DNA from: Pseudocalidococcus azoricus BACA0444
GTDB lineage: Bacteria; Cyanobacteriota; Cyanobacteriia; Thermosynechococcales; Thermosynechococcaceae
Direction: 5' to 3'
Length of the DNA stretch: 62,606 nucleotides
Assembly: GCF_031729055.1 (NCBI RefSeq)
Contig: NZ_JAVMIP010000019.1
Span: 1 to 62,606 of the forward strand
Position numbers and translations under genes: made by a program. This document shows, in pieces, positions 26,513 through 35,267 of this stretch; the first letter of the stretch is position 1; every line of letters begins with the position of its first letter. The notes beneath the pieces are model-generated. The model was given only the letters and a program-made list of their open reading frames with translations, was not told the DNA's origin and did not search any database.

Positions 26513-27451
26513 GTGTATCGTCTGATTGCCCCTGCCAAAATTAATCTGTTTTTACAAATTGTGGGTGACTATCTCCCAGACCCCCGCTACCACGAACTCG
26601 TCATGGTAATGCAGGCTATAACCTTGGCGGATGGAATTAGCCTCAGCCCCCTGTCTCAAGAAGTGATTGTTCTCACCTGTGATCATCCCCAAGTTCCGAC
26701 TAACTCCCATAATTTGGCCTACAAAGCTGCGGCCCTGATGCAATCCCAGTTTCCCGGCCAAGGGGGGATTGAGATTCATATTGATAAACGAATTCCGATT
26801 GGGGCGGGCCTGGCGGGGGGGTCTGCGGATGCGGCGGCTGTCCTGGTGGGTCTGGATATTTTGTGGGATTTAGGCTTAACCCAAGGCGAATTACAAGGCC
26901 TGGGTGGGCAGTTGGGGGCCGATGTCCCATTCTGTATTGGTGGAGGTACAGCCTTGGCCTTGGGGCGGGGGGACGATCTTACACCCTTGCCGGATTTAGA
27001 CCATGTCGTGCTATTACTGGGCAAGTTCACCAACATCAGTGTTTCGACACCCTGGGCCTATCAAACCTATCGCCAGACCTATGGAGCTAGTTATGCCCAG
27101 ACACCAGTCCAGCAGGAAAAAAAACGACAACAAGGCGGCTCTCGGGAACTGCTCCAGGCCCTGAGTCAGAAAGATATTCCCACCTTGGCCCAGGCCCTCC
27201 ATAACGATTTTGAAGCGATTGTTTTGCCTGAATATCCCTTAGTTGCCCAATTACGCCAGGCCTTTGTTGATGCTGGGGCCATGGCCGCGATGATGTCCGG
27301 TTCGGGGCCGACCGTTTTTGCCATTGCCGAATCTCAAGGGCAAGCCGAAACTATCAAAACTCAGGTACAAGGGCAATTTGCGGATCAGGGCCTGGATATT
27401 TGGCTGGCTCAGACTTGTCCCCATGGGGTGCGGTTGGTGGCCCAGGCCTAA
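26513..27451 (+). CDS. ispE: 4-diphosphocytidyl-2-C-methyl-D-erythritol kinase
   Basis: GHMP-family kinase of the MEP isoprenoid pathway that phosphorylates the 2-hydroxyl of CDP-methylerythritol. Start GTG 26513. The N-terminus APAKINLFLQIVG holds the active-site Lys, PIGAGLAGGSADAAAVL is the ATP-binding glycine-rich loop, GADVPFC carries the catalytic Asp, and MMSGSGPTVFA is the C-terminal GHMP motif. Length 312 is typical. It feeds carotenoid and phytol synthesis, consistent with but not operonically linked to crtW upstream. Confidence 0.96.
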   Translation: MYRLIAPAKINLFLQIVGDYLPDPRYHELVMVMQAITLADGISLSPLSQEVIVLTCDHPQVPTNSHNLAYKAAALMQSQFPGQGGIEIHIDKRIPIGAGLAGGSADAAAVLVGLDILWDLGLTQGELQGLGGQLGADVPFCIGGGTALALGRGDDLTPLPDLDHVVLLLGKFTNISVSTPWAYQTYRQTYGASYAQTPVQQEKKRQQGGSRELLQALSQKDIPTLAQALHNDFEAIVLPEYPLVAQLRQAFVDAGAMAAMMSGSGPTVFAIAESQGQAETIKTQVQGQFADQGLDIWLAQTCPHGVRLVAQA

Positions 27452-27607
27452 GTTAATCAGATTACTAGCTGGCTTGAGTTTATAGTTTGGCTGCTGGTCA
27501 AAGGCTATGGGTTAAGTGCACGAGGGTAAGCTCTCGTAAGGGTATTATTGGGCAGGCGAAGCATTGCTTTTGTGATATGGTCATTCCAGTTAATAGTGAG
27601 ACAATGG

Positions 27608-27846
27608 AGATACAAGAGCGATAACTTCTCCTATCTCCAACAGGGTAGTCAGGTTACTCAAGCTGCGAAACTCTTCTTCGAGCGTTAGCGTTAGCCTACC
27701 GGCGGTGCAGCAAAGCTCTTCCAAGTCGGTCGTGCAACTATCTATCGTTGGCTAGGACGGGATAATTGAGCCCCAATCGTGGTCACCCGTTATCCCCGGA
27801 AACTCGATTGGAATGCCCAGGAAGCAGATCTCAAGGAACATCCCTA
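27608..27846 (+). pseudogene. IS630-type transposase N-terminal remnant
   Basis: Conceptual translation shows the helix-turn-helix of IS630-family transposases: QGSQVTQAAKLF, then after an interruption QVGRATIYRWLGRDN, stop, APIVVTRYPRKLDWNAQEAD. A 45-base segment (27677-27721) interrupts the helix-turn-helix; CTCTTC occurs at 27671-27676 and again at the end of the segment, and the segment introduces TAG in frame. A second stop (TGA) follows GRDN. The catalytic DDE region is missing. The rest of the gap 27452-27858 carries no other gene. Confidence 0.6.
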
Positions 27847-27858
27847 GAGCTTTGCTCG

Positions 27859-28893
27859 TTAGTTATTGAGTTTGAGCAAAATAATAGTCCCGTGGTAGGC
27901 CGCTACGGCTAGATCCTGGCCATTGGGATGAAATGCAACACTGCCTAAGCGTTCCAAGTTGGGATTGTAGCTGTCGAGTAAGGTTCCTTGAACGTCCCAA
28001 AGCCGTAAAACTCCGTCATCTGAAACGGTGGCAATTAAGTTATCGCGGCTAAAAGCGGCTCCAGTGACCCAGCCTTTTTCTAGGACTTTGAGTTTGAGAA
28101 GCTCTCTACCATCTAAGTTAAATACCCTGGCTGTGCCGTCAAATCCAGCCGTAACTAAGCGTTGACCATCCGCACTAAAGTTGACACTATTTAAGCGTCC
28201 CTGGCCAGTCTGAATGGTCTTGACAACCTCAGCCTTAGGATTGAGCAATGTAATGGTGCCAATGTCTTGAGTGACAGCAATTAAGTCACGATTGGGAGAC
28301 AGATCCATATTGCGGCTCACCCCAGGCCGGGTTAGGGTTGACCAAGCGGTTCCGTCCATTGACCAAAATTTAATACTGCCATCATCGGAACTGGAAACCA
28401 CCCCTGGCCCCAAAAATCGGACATCCGTGGCCCCGGAAGTATGGCCGCGCAGTTCTTTTAAGGCCTGGCCTGAGAAGTTCCAGATCCGCACCGTCCCGTC
28501 ATAGCTGGCCGTCACTATCTGAGTTGCATCCTGGTTGAATTGACCGTTAAAAAGCATAGCGATGGGTTGGCCCGCCAGTTCTCGCACTAAGTCGCCATTG
28601 GCCGACCAAATTTTAGCCAGGCCATCGGTAGCTGTAGAAAGTAGGTATCGCCCATCCCGACTGTAATGAATTTGAATAATGGCTTCCCCTGTCAGTTGAT
28701 GGCCCTGAAACTGCTTTATGACTTCTAACTTGGCCTGGGGGTTGCGCCGACTCAGTAGTAGCGGGGTTGAGGTGGCCGGCAATGGGGCAAAAGCAGGTAG
28801 CCCCCCCACCATTCCCAGGCCAAAGGCAAACCCTAAGGCGAATTTAGTCCAGAACTTTTTATTCACGGCTTGATTCACAGCTATGTTGACCAC
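27859..28893 (-). CDS. exported WD40-repeat beta-propeller protein (downstream paralogue)
   Basis: 344 residues. The N-terminus KKFWTKFALGFAFGLGMVGG is a signal peptide or anchor, so the propeller is likely periplasmic or lumenal. About seven WD-like blades follow, for example LSTATDGLAKIWSANGDLV, VTASYDGTVRIWNFSGQAL and ATVSDDGVLRLWDVQGTLL. It is homologous blade for blade to the upstream gene. GTG 28893 starts one base after the neighbour's stop (TGA 28897-28895). No enzymatic domain is present; a scaffold role is inferred. Confidence 0.88.
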   Translation of the reverse strand: MVNIAVNQAVNKKFWTKFALGFAFGLGMVGGLPAFAPLPATSTPLLLSRRNPQAKLEVIKQFQGHQLTGEAIIQIHYSRDGRYLLSTATDGLAKIWSANGDLVRELAGQPIAMLFNGQFNQDATQIVTASYDGTVRIWNFSGQALKELRGHTSGATDVRFLGPGVVSSSDDGSIKFWSMDGTAWSTLTRPGVSRNMDLSPNRDLIAVTQDIGTITLLNPKAEVVKTIQTGQGRLNSVNFSADGQRLVTAGFDGTARVFNLDGRELLKLKVLEKGWVTGAAFSRDNLIATVSDDGVLRLWDVQGTLLDSYNPNLERLGSVAFHPNGQDLAVAAYHGTIILLKLNN

Positions 28894-28894
28894 A

Positions 28895-29905
28895 TCATGA
28901 CAACGAGATGTCCAAAATCCATACTTGCCCTTTATTACTGGTCACGGCCAGGTGCTTGCCATCGGCGGAGAAATTTAAGCTGGTTAATTTGTTGTTTTCT
29001 CCAAGAGGCAAACTTTGGATTAAACGACCATCCACAGCCCAAAGCCGTAAAACTCCGTCATCACTGGCAGTGGCAATATACAATCCTCGCAAATAGAAAT
29101 CAGTACCGTTGACCCACCCCGAGTTAGTCGCCTTAAATTCCACCAAGAAAGAACCATCTATCCCCCAGAGTTTAGCTGAGCCATCTGTCCCGGCGGTGAG
29201 AATAAAGTTACCATTTGGACTAAACCGGACATGATTCATCCGCCCCTGGCCCGTTTGAATTTCCTGTTGAATTTCACCATCAGGAGCTAAGAGATAGAGC
29301 ATCCCACTATCGGAGACACTAGCAATCAGTGCGCTGGTGGGGGAATAGGCTAAGTTGCGGGCCGTGCCTGGTTTAATGATCCCGGCCAAGCGCGTCCCCG
29401 TGGGATTAAAGACAAGGGTTTGCCCATCATCTGAACAGGTGACAATAACCTTCCCATTTGGACTAAGGAGAGCATCGGCAGTGGCAGCCCGGTGAGGTTC
29501 AAATTTTTCCAGCACCTCGCCCTGGGGATTCCAGAGCCAAACCGTGCCATCATAGCCTGTTGTGAGAATGACCTTTCCATCGGGAGAAAATCGAGCATTG
29601 AACATGGGGGGTTTTTGGCCAGATAATCTCGCCAAGGCCTGGCCCTGTAAATTCCAGACAGAGGCAACCCCATCGGCGGAGGCGGTAACTAGGGTCTGGC
29701 CATCGGGGCTAAAGTAAATCCGGTTTAAGCCCACCCCACTGGCCTGGAATTGGATTTTAACGGTTAAGGGACTTTGAGCAACCGCAATCTGCTGGGGCAT
29801 GGGCGTGATCACCTTAGCTAATCCCGGCCCTGCGCTGCCAACTCCAGGTAATAATAAAGAAAGAATCAAATAGTGTTGCAACTGCCGACTCCAAAATTGA
29901 CACAA
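28895..29905 (-). CDS. exported WD40-repeat beta-propeller protein (upstream paralogue)
   Basis: 336 residues. A hydrophobic N-terminus (HYLILSLLLPGVGSAGPGLA) precedes WD blades such as VTASADGVASVWNLQGQAL, LTTGYDGTVWLWNPQGEVL and IATASDDGVLRLWAVDGRLI. Similarity to the adjacent gene, including the order of distinctive blades (SDDGV, then TGQGRMNHVRFSPNG-type), shows tandem duplication. The start is uncertain: the longest frame begins with TTG at 29905 and contains no obvious Shine-Dalgarno sequence. Confidence 0.86.
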   Translation of the reverse strand: MCQFWSRQLQHYLILSLLLPGVGSAGPGLAKVITPMPQQIAVAQSPLTVKIQFQASGVGLNRIYFSPDGQTLVTASADGVASVWNLQGQALARLSGQKPPMFNARFSPDGKVILTTGYDGTVWLWNPQGEVLEKFEPHRAATADALLSPNGKVIVTCSDDGQTLVFNPTGTRLAGIIKPGTARNLAYSPTSALIASVSDSGMLYLLAPDGEIQQEIQTGQGRMNHVRFSPNGNFILTAGTDGSAKLWGIDGSFLVEFKATNSGWVNGTDFYLRGLYIATASDDGVLRLWAVDGRLIQSLPLGENNKLTSLNFSADGKHLAVTSNKGQVWILDISLS

Positions 29906-30090
29906 TCAATAACAACGAATGCCAGATCAAACGTGTAGAGACAGTATGGTAATCCTAAGTTATTGTTAGCTTACCCCAGGCCTGAGTCCAAAGTTAGCCA
30001 TCACAGGTTAAGAAGTGTGACTGAGTCTTGCTGGAATTCAGATAATCTTCAATGATCAAAACATCTCGCTGGAGACTTTGAGAATCTTCC

Positions 30091-30867
30091 ATGAATACCA
30101 GTAAAACCACAGATGCCACCACCAGATTTTCTAATCGAGTTAGTTATTATGTCAAGTATCGTCCTTCTTATCCCACAGAAATAGTTGAATTTTTGTCCCA
30201 ACGGTTAAGCTTATCCCCCACCTCAGTTATTGCCGACATTGGTTCTGGGACAGGCATATTATCAGAACTATTTCTCAAAAATGGGAATCCGGTTTACGGG
30301 ATCGAACCCAACCCAGAAATGCGCCAAGCGGCTGAGTCGTTATTAGAAAACCATCCAAATTTTATCAGTATCAATGGCTCTGCTGAAATCACAACCTTAG
30401 AGAATCATTCTATTGACTTTATTGTCGCTGGCCAGGCCTTTCATTGGTTTGATCGGGTTAAGTCGCGGCAAGAATTTCAGCGCATCTTAAAACCGGGGGC
30501 CTGGGTGATCTTGATTTGGAATGATCGACAAACGGAATCAACTCCCTTTTTAAGAGCCTTTGAAGCCTTTCTCCAAGAATTTAGCACCGATTACCAGCAG
30601 ATTAATCATAAAAACGTTGATGATCGGATACTGAGTCACTTTTATGGCAGCAGTCACTATCAACAGCAAACCTTTCCCAATCAGCAAATTTTTGACTATG
30701 AGGGTTTGCTTGGTCGGGTTTTGTCATCGTCTTATATTCCAATGTCTGGCGATCTCAATTACGACTCAATGCTGGCAGCTTTGGAACAGTTATTTGCTCA
30801 GTATCAAGAACAGAATCAAGTAAGTTTTATTTACGACACGAGATTGTTTTATGGACAATTACTCTAA
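30091..30867 (+). CDS. class I SAM-dependent methyltransferase
   Basis: 258 residues with Rossmann methyltransferase motifs: motif I VIADIGSGTGILSELFL, acidic post-I GIEPNPEM, motif II-like SAEITTLENHSIDFIVAGQA, then LKPGAWVILIWND. FHWFDRVKSRQEFQRILKPG resembles the UbiE/TrmB-like methyltransferase 11 family that acts on small molecules. The N-terminus RFSNRVSYYVKYRPSYP is typical of a widespread family annotated only as class I methyltransferase. Substrate unknown. Followed after about 80 bases by a TRAP binding protein on the same strand. Confidence 0.88.
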   Translation: MNTSKTTDATTRFSNRVSYYVKYRPSYPTEIVEFLSQRLSLSPTSVIADIGSGTGILSELFLKNGNPVYGIEPNPEMRQAAESLLENHPNFISINGSAEITTLENHSIDFIVAGQAFHWFDRVKSRQEFQRILKPGAWVILIWNDRQTESTPFLRAFEAFLQEFSTDYQQINHKNVDDRILSHFYGSSHYQQQTFPNQQIFDYEGLLGRVLSSSYIPMSGDLNYDSMLAALEQLFAQYQEQNQVSFIYDTRLFYGQLL

Positions 30868-30944
30868 ATTCTATTTGACAGGATGAAGTCAATCACGGTA
30901 GTCTCAAGCCTTGCATAGTCTGAGTTAGAGGAGTCCAAAAACTA

Positions 30945-32066
30945 GTGGCGAAGATCTCTCGGCGTAAATTTCTTACCCTTGCCAGTGCCACCACATTGAC
31001 AGCCATGGGTGCATCGCGCTTACATGCAGCGGAATCTGGGCAAACCCTAGAGCAAGCCTTAGATCAACGATTACCCTTTCCAGGCCAATATGGAAAAGAC
31101 TATAACCAGGCCAAAATTAAAGCCTTTCATCTCCATAATCAATCCCTCACCAGCCCACTACACCAATCCCTCCTCGCCCTCTGGCAAGATGTATATCAAA
31201 AGACCAATGGCGAGCTACTAGTTACCCCACTGCACTATGATGCCTCGTTGCCCGCTGGAGATCCCCAGGCCGTGCGATTGGTGGCGGAGGGACGCTTTGA
31301 ACTGGTGAGTGTGGCCGGGCCGATTATTGATAAGCTCTGTCCCCAGGCCATCAGTATCCAAAATTTTCCCTTTCTCTATCAGTCCCCGGAAGATGTCTAT
31401 CGGATTATTAATCAGCCCCAATTTCCCCAGGCCTTGAATCAAGCAGTGGCCCGATACAACCTCACCTATCTCCGCTATGGCACCTTTGATAATGGAATGC
31501 GGGTGATTACCTCGATTGAGTCCAGGCCAATTCGGACGACCCAGGATTTAGTTAATCTGAGGATTCGGATTCCCCCCTCCAATGACATGAAAGCAACCAT
31601 GGAGGCTTTGGGTGCAAAAACAGAGGCCTTTACGATGAACCAAGTCTATGGGGCATTGGCCAAGCAATTAGTCCAGGCCCAGGAAAATCCCTATGCGGTG
31701 GCGATGGATTTTGAGTTGTATAAAGTCACTAAATATTTGAATCTCACGAATCATGCCTGGTCGGGATACAATATATTTTTTAATACTAAATTCTGGCAGA
31801 GTTTATCCCAATCTACCCGCAGCATCATTACTGAGTTAATGCCCATTTACCAGGCCAAAAATCTGCAAGCCCAACAAGACTACAACAAAAAAGTTTATCA
31901 GCAGCTCATCCAAGACAAGGGAATGATTGCCACTGAACCAGATATGTCCCCCGCCCCGCACAAGTTAATTGGAGTCTATCAGTCAATTTATGGGCAACTG
32001 AATCCCCTACTCCAACTCTTAGTGAAAGATAAACTGTCGGCATTAACTGGCTTGCGGTTCTCCTAG
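30945..32066 (+). CDS. TRAP-type transporter substrate-binding protein (DctP family), Tat signal
   Basis: 373 residues starting GTG. The N-terminus MAKISRRKFLTLASATTL is a twin-arginine signal. The mature protein has DctP-family organisation: WQDVYQKTNGELLVTPLHYD, RLVAEGRFELVSVAGP, and the conserved ligand-arginine segment LVNLRIRIPPSNDM followed by TEAFTMNQVYGALAKQLVQAQENP. TRAP systems need DctQ and DctM membrane partners; none is adjacent, so it is an orphan binding protein here. The following gene is an exported propeller on the same strand, which might be a partner. Confidence 0.85.
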   Translation: MAKISRRKFLTLASATTLTAMGASRLHAAESGQTLEQALDQRLPFPGQYGKDYNQAKIKAFHLHNQSLTSPLHQSLLALWQDVYQKTNGELLVTPLHYDASLPAGDPQAVRLVAEGRFELVSVAGPIIDKLCPQAISIQNFPFLYQSPEDVYRIINQPQFPQALNQAVARYNLTYLRYGTFDNGMRVITSIESRPIRTTQDLVNLRIRIPPSNDMKATMEALGAKTEAFTMNQVYGALAKQLVQAQENPYAVAMDFELYKVTKYLNLTNHAWSGYNIFFNTKFWQSLSQSTRSIITELMPIYQAKNLQAQQDYNKKVYQQLIQDKGMIATEPDMSPAPHKLIGVYQSIYGQLNPLLQLLVKDKLSALTGLRFS

Positions 32067-32133
32067 GGTGATCTAATTCTACATTTTGCTTTTTTTCGCT
32101 TGTTGATTTGCCGTGACTTTCCCCACCTTCCCC

Positions 32134-33141
32134 ATGCCCCAATTCCGATTCCAGCTTTTTTCTCAGGTTTCATTGGCGATTTTGCTCAGTTTGATCGGGT
32201 GGTTGGCTGGTTCTCCCTCGGCCTGGGCGGATCTGTCCCCTACAGTAACTAAAGTAATCACCATTTCCAACTATGGCGCTCCAGTCTCCTTCGATGAGCA
32301 TCCTCAGGGCGGGCAATATGTGGTGGCGTTTCGGGATTGCGAATTAGTTTTCCTTGATGCAACCTTTAAGATTACCCAAGCGGTAAAAATTCCCAACTGT
32401 CGGAGTTTGTTTGGGGCCAAATATGGCTATCTCAATAAGCAACTGGTGGTGGTTTCCCCAGTCTATGTGGGCGAAAGTGTGATCTATGATTTTTCCGCCA
32501 TTCACCGGCTCAGAACCCATAATGCCGCAGTCACCGGCTCGTTATTAGTGAACAATGACCTGATCTCCACCTCTGATGATGGCTCAGTCAGAATTACCGA
32601 AATTCTTAATCTGGCGGAACTAAAAACTCAGCAACAGGAGCTATATAAGTCGATTGGTGTCGCCCGTAAAATTGCCATTTATCCCGATCTGGGAGGGCCG
32701 GTGTCGCGCCTGGCCATCAGCTATGACACGGGTGAGATTGTTGTTTTTCCAAATCAGGCCAACCTTCGCAGTCCTACCCTGAAACCCCAAGTTTTTCGCC
32801 CGCTTCAAAGTCGGATTAATATGATTCGCTTTACCCCCGATGGCCAGAGTTTAGTGGCGGGGTATTTTACGGGGGAATTACTGAAACTGGACTTGAGGAC
32901 GGGGCAATCTCAGGTGTTGGGTCGGGCCGAGTTTTGGTTAAATACGATTGATATGATTCCTGAAGGGCTACTGGTGACGGGCAATAACCAAGGAATTGTC
33001 AAACTATTTACCATCGCCACTGAACAGGAAATTCTGGCACAGCAGATTGGCCCGGCTCCGATTGTTTCGGTTGAATTTATCAATCCCCATACTGTGGTAG
33101 TGGTTGATGCCCAGGGAAATCTTTATCAACTGCAATTTTAA
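32134..33141 (+). CDS. exported WD40-like beta-propeller protein
   Basis: 335 residues from ATG 32134 (a GTG seven codons upstream is open). The N-terminus FRFQLFSQVSLAILLSLIGW with cleavage near SAWADL is a signal peptide. Repeats are degenerate WD/propeller blades: NNDLISTSDDGSVRITEI, INMIRFTPDGQSLVAGYFTG, LLVTGNNQGIVKLFTI. It is the third exported propeller within 6 kb but is more diverged than the tandem pair on the other strand. It follows the TRAP binding-protein gene by 67 bases and may be cotranscribed. Confidence 0.82.
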   Translation: MPQFRFQLFSQVSLAILLSLIGWLAGSPSAWADLSPTVTKVITISNYGAPVSFDEHPQGGQYVVAFRDCELVFLDATFKITQAVKIPNCRSLFGAKYGYLNKQLVVVSPVYVGESVIYDFSAIHRLRTHNAAVTGSLLVNNDLISTSDDGSVRITEILNLAELKTQQQELYKSIGVARKIAIYPDLGGPVSRLAISYDTGEIVVFPNQANLRSPTLKPQVFRPLQSRINMIRFTPDGQSLVAGYFTGELLKLDLRTGQSQVLGRAEFWLNTIDMIPEGLLVTGNNQGIVKLFTIATEQEILAQQIGPAPIVSVEFINPHTVVVVDAQGNLYQLQF

Positions 33142-33149
33142 GGCAACCT

Positions 33150-33255
33150 GATCGCGTGACTCATTGAGGGTGAGACGGGAACAAGTCAGATAATGCTTAA
33201 TGGGCCCCTCTGTTTGGCCGTTCTCCCCCCTCTGAACAGTCCGCGTTACGCTCTG
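33150..33255 (+). repeat. degenerate MITE-like element, copy D
   Basis: 106 bp in the same orientation as copy B. The left end GATCGCGTGACTCATTGAGG and right end GTTACGCTCTG differ from the consensus at several positions; the interior ACAAGTCAGATAATGCTTAA and CCTCTGAACAGTC aligns without large gaps. It fills almost the whole gap between two convergent genes, ending one base before the next stop codon. Confidence 0.7.
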
Positions 33256-33256
33256 G

Positions 33257-33790
33257 TTAGGGTTTGAGGCGAGGCGTAATTTTCTCAAGTCCTTTTAATG
33301 CACAGGCCTGGTCAAAGTTACCCCCCGGCCCGCCAGACACTCCAATCGCCCCAATCAGTTCATCACCAACTTTAATTGCTAACCCACCGGTACTAAAGTT
33401 AATGCCATAGAGGGGATTGGGGGGCAATGGTACATTCCCCATCGGCAAAGGGGTGGGGGTCATTTTGGCCGTAATGGCTGCCGTTGAATCCACTTTGAAA
33501 ATTGGCCCGAGGGTGATCACCGTGTAGGCTTTGTCATGACTCATCTGAATAGTATGGGGGGTGGCATTATTACCCCGAATCACAGCCTGAACTACCCCAT
33601 CCCGATTCACCACGGTTGCCGTAACGTTATATCCCTGTTGCTGGCAGGTTTGTACCGCCGTCATCCCCGCTTCCACCGCCAAGTCCACAGGTAACTGATA
33701 ATAACTGGGCAGGGCAAGGGCAGTGGCGGAAAACCCGACCCAACAGCCAAGGTTCAGGCAAAGGAGCAGCAGGGATTTGGGGTAGGGCAT
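33257..33790 (-). CDS. exported GlcG/HbpS (heme-binding, DUF336) family protein
   Basis: From ATG 33790 the protein begins MPYPKSLLLLCLNLGCWVGF with cleavage near ALALP, a clear signal peptide. The mature domain is GlcG/HbpS-like: AVEAGMTAVQTCQQQGYNVT, VVNRDGVVQAVIRG, SHDKAYTVITLG and GGLAIKVGDELIGAIGVSGG. Members bind heme or small ligands in the extracellular or periplasmic space; function here is unassigned. A longer frame to 33862 exists but would bury the signal peptide. Divergent from murF with a 112-base shared upstream region. Confidence 0.85.
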   Translation of the reverse strand: MPYPKSLLLLCLNLGCWVGFSATALALPSYYQLPVDLAVEAGMTAVQTCQQQGYNVTATVVNRDGVVQAVIRGNNATPHTIQMSHDKAYTVITLGPIFKVDSTAAITAKMTPTPLPMGNVPLPPNPLYGINFSTGGLAIKVGDELIGAIGVSGGPGGNFDQACALKGLEKITPRLKP

Positions 33791-33902
33791 AGGTTTAATA
33801 ACTCTTAGGATGACATCGATCAAATTTAAGCTGGCAAATTTAAGTTGGCTCGGCAGCATCAAAAGATTATAGAATGCCGGAGATTACTCGCATAGGCCTG
33901 GC

Positions 33903-35267
33903 ATGGGGATGACACCATTTGCAACACCGACCCAATTGTTAAATATCCTTTCTCCCCTGGATGCCACTGCCGAAAACTTTGAGTTGATCGCCCCTCCAGC
34001 CTCTCACCCGACTGTTTCCACGGATACCCGCACCTTACAACCAGGGGATATTTTCCTCGCCTTACGGGGTGAAACCTTTGATGGCCACGGCTTTGTTCAG
34101 GTTGCCAAACAGCAAGGGGCTAGTTTAGCCATTGTTGACCAGGCCATGACAACCCCCATCCCCCAAATTGTTGTTCAAGATACCTTGGCCGCCTATCAAA
34201 TCTTGGGGCAGTGGTGGCGACAGCAATTTCAAATCCCTGTGATTGCCATTACCGGCTCGGTGGGGAAAACCACAACTAAGGAACTGATTGCGGCGGCCTT
34301 GGGTTGTTATGGCAAAGTTCTCAAAACAGAGGCCAACTACAACAACGAAATTGGTGTCCCGAAAACCCTGCTGCAATTAACCGATGACCATGACTTTGCG
34401 GTGATAGAAATGGGGATGCGCGGGCCGGGTGAAATTGCCCTCTTAAGTCGGGTAGCCCAGGCCACGGTTGGAGTCATTACCAATGTCGGTACTGCCCATA
34501 TTGGCCGCTTAGGATCCCGAGAAGCCATTGCCCAGGCCAAATGTGAACTCCTCGCTCAACTCCCCAAAACCAGTACAGCTATCCTCAATGGTGAACAACC
34601 CCTTTTATTGGCGATGGCAGAAAAAGTATGGGCCGAAAAAACCATCACCTATGGCCTGGAAACTGGGAAGTTACGGGGGACATTGCTACCCGACAACCAG
34701 ATTGAGATTAACGGACAAGTTTTTCCCTTACCGCTTCCCGGCCGGCACAATGCTTTGAACTTCTTAGCGACAATTGCTGTCACCCAGGCCCTAGGCTTAG
34801 ACCTGATGCCGTTGCAATCTGGGATCACAGTCCAACTCCCCCCTGGGCGGGCCAAACGCTATACCCTTGAGACTGATATTGTCCTGTTGGATGAAACCTA
34901 CAACGCTGGCCTGGAATCCATGTTAGCCTCCTTGCAGATTTTGGCAGAGACTCCGGGGACGCGGCGAATTGCGGTTTTAGGGCCGATGCGGGAACTGGGG
35001 GATTACGCGGTGGCCTTGCATCAAGAGGTGGGGGCGCGAGTCAAAGACTTGCAATTGGATCAGTTGTTAATTTTGGACACCGAAGCAGAAGGTCAGGCCC
35101 TCGCCCAAGGAGCTACCCCCATTCCGACTCAGCAATTTAGCCAACATCAAGACTTAATTGAACATCTTAAAACCATCATTGGGCCTGGGGATCGGCTGCT
35201 CTTTAAGGCTTCCCATTCGGTGGGCTTGGATCGGGTGGTCAAGGCCTTGCGAGAGTCAGGAGATTAA
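33903..35267 (+). CDS. murF: UDP-N-acetylmuramoyl-tripeptide--D-Ala-D-Ala ligase
   Basis: Mur-ligase that adds D-Ala-D-Ala to UDP-MurNAc-tripeptide in peptidoglycan synthesis, in the cytoplasm. 454 residues in the three-domain order: N-terminal uridine-binding domain (STDTRTLQPGDIFLALRG), ATP domain with GSVGKTTT (118-125) and EANYNNEIGVPKTLL, then LPLPGRHNALNFLATIA, LDETYNAGLESMLASL and the C-terminal domain with VLGPMRELG. The last codon overlaps the convergent J-domain gene: both stops lie in one TTAA. Confidence 0.97.
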   Translation: MGMTPFATPTQLLNILSPLDATAENFELIAPPASHPTVSTDTRTLQPGDIFLALRGETFDGHGFVQVAKQQGASLAIVDQAMTTPIPQIVVQDTLAAYQILGQWWRQQFQIPVIAITGSVGKTTTKELIAAALGCYGKVLKTEANYNNEIGVPKTLLQLTDDHDFAVIEMGMRGPGEIALLSRVAQATVGVITNVGTAHIGRLGSREAIAQAKCELLAQLPKTSTAILNGEQPLLLAMAEKVWAEKTITYGLETGKLRGTLLPDNQIEINGQVFPLPLPGRHNALNFLATIAVTQALGLDLMPLQSGITVQLPPGRAKRYTLETDIVLLDETYNAGLESMLASLQILAETPGTRRIAVLGPMRELGDYAVALHQEVGARVKDLQLDQLLILDTEAEGQALAQGATPIPTQQFSQHQDLIEHLKTIIGPGDRLLFKASHSVGLDRVVKALRESGD

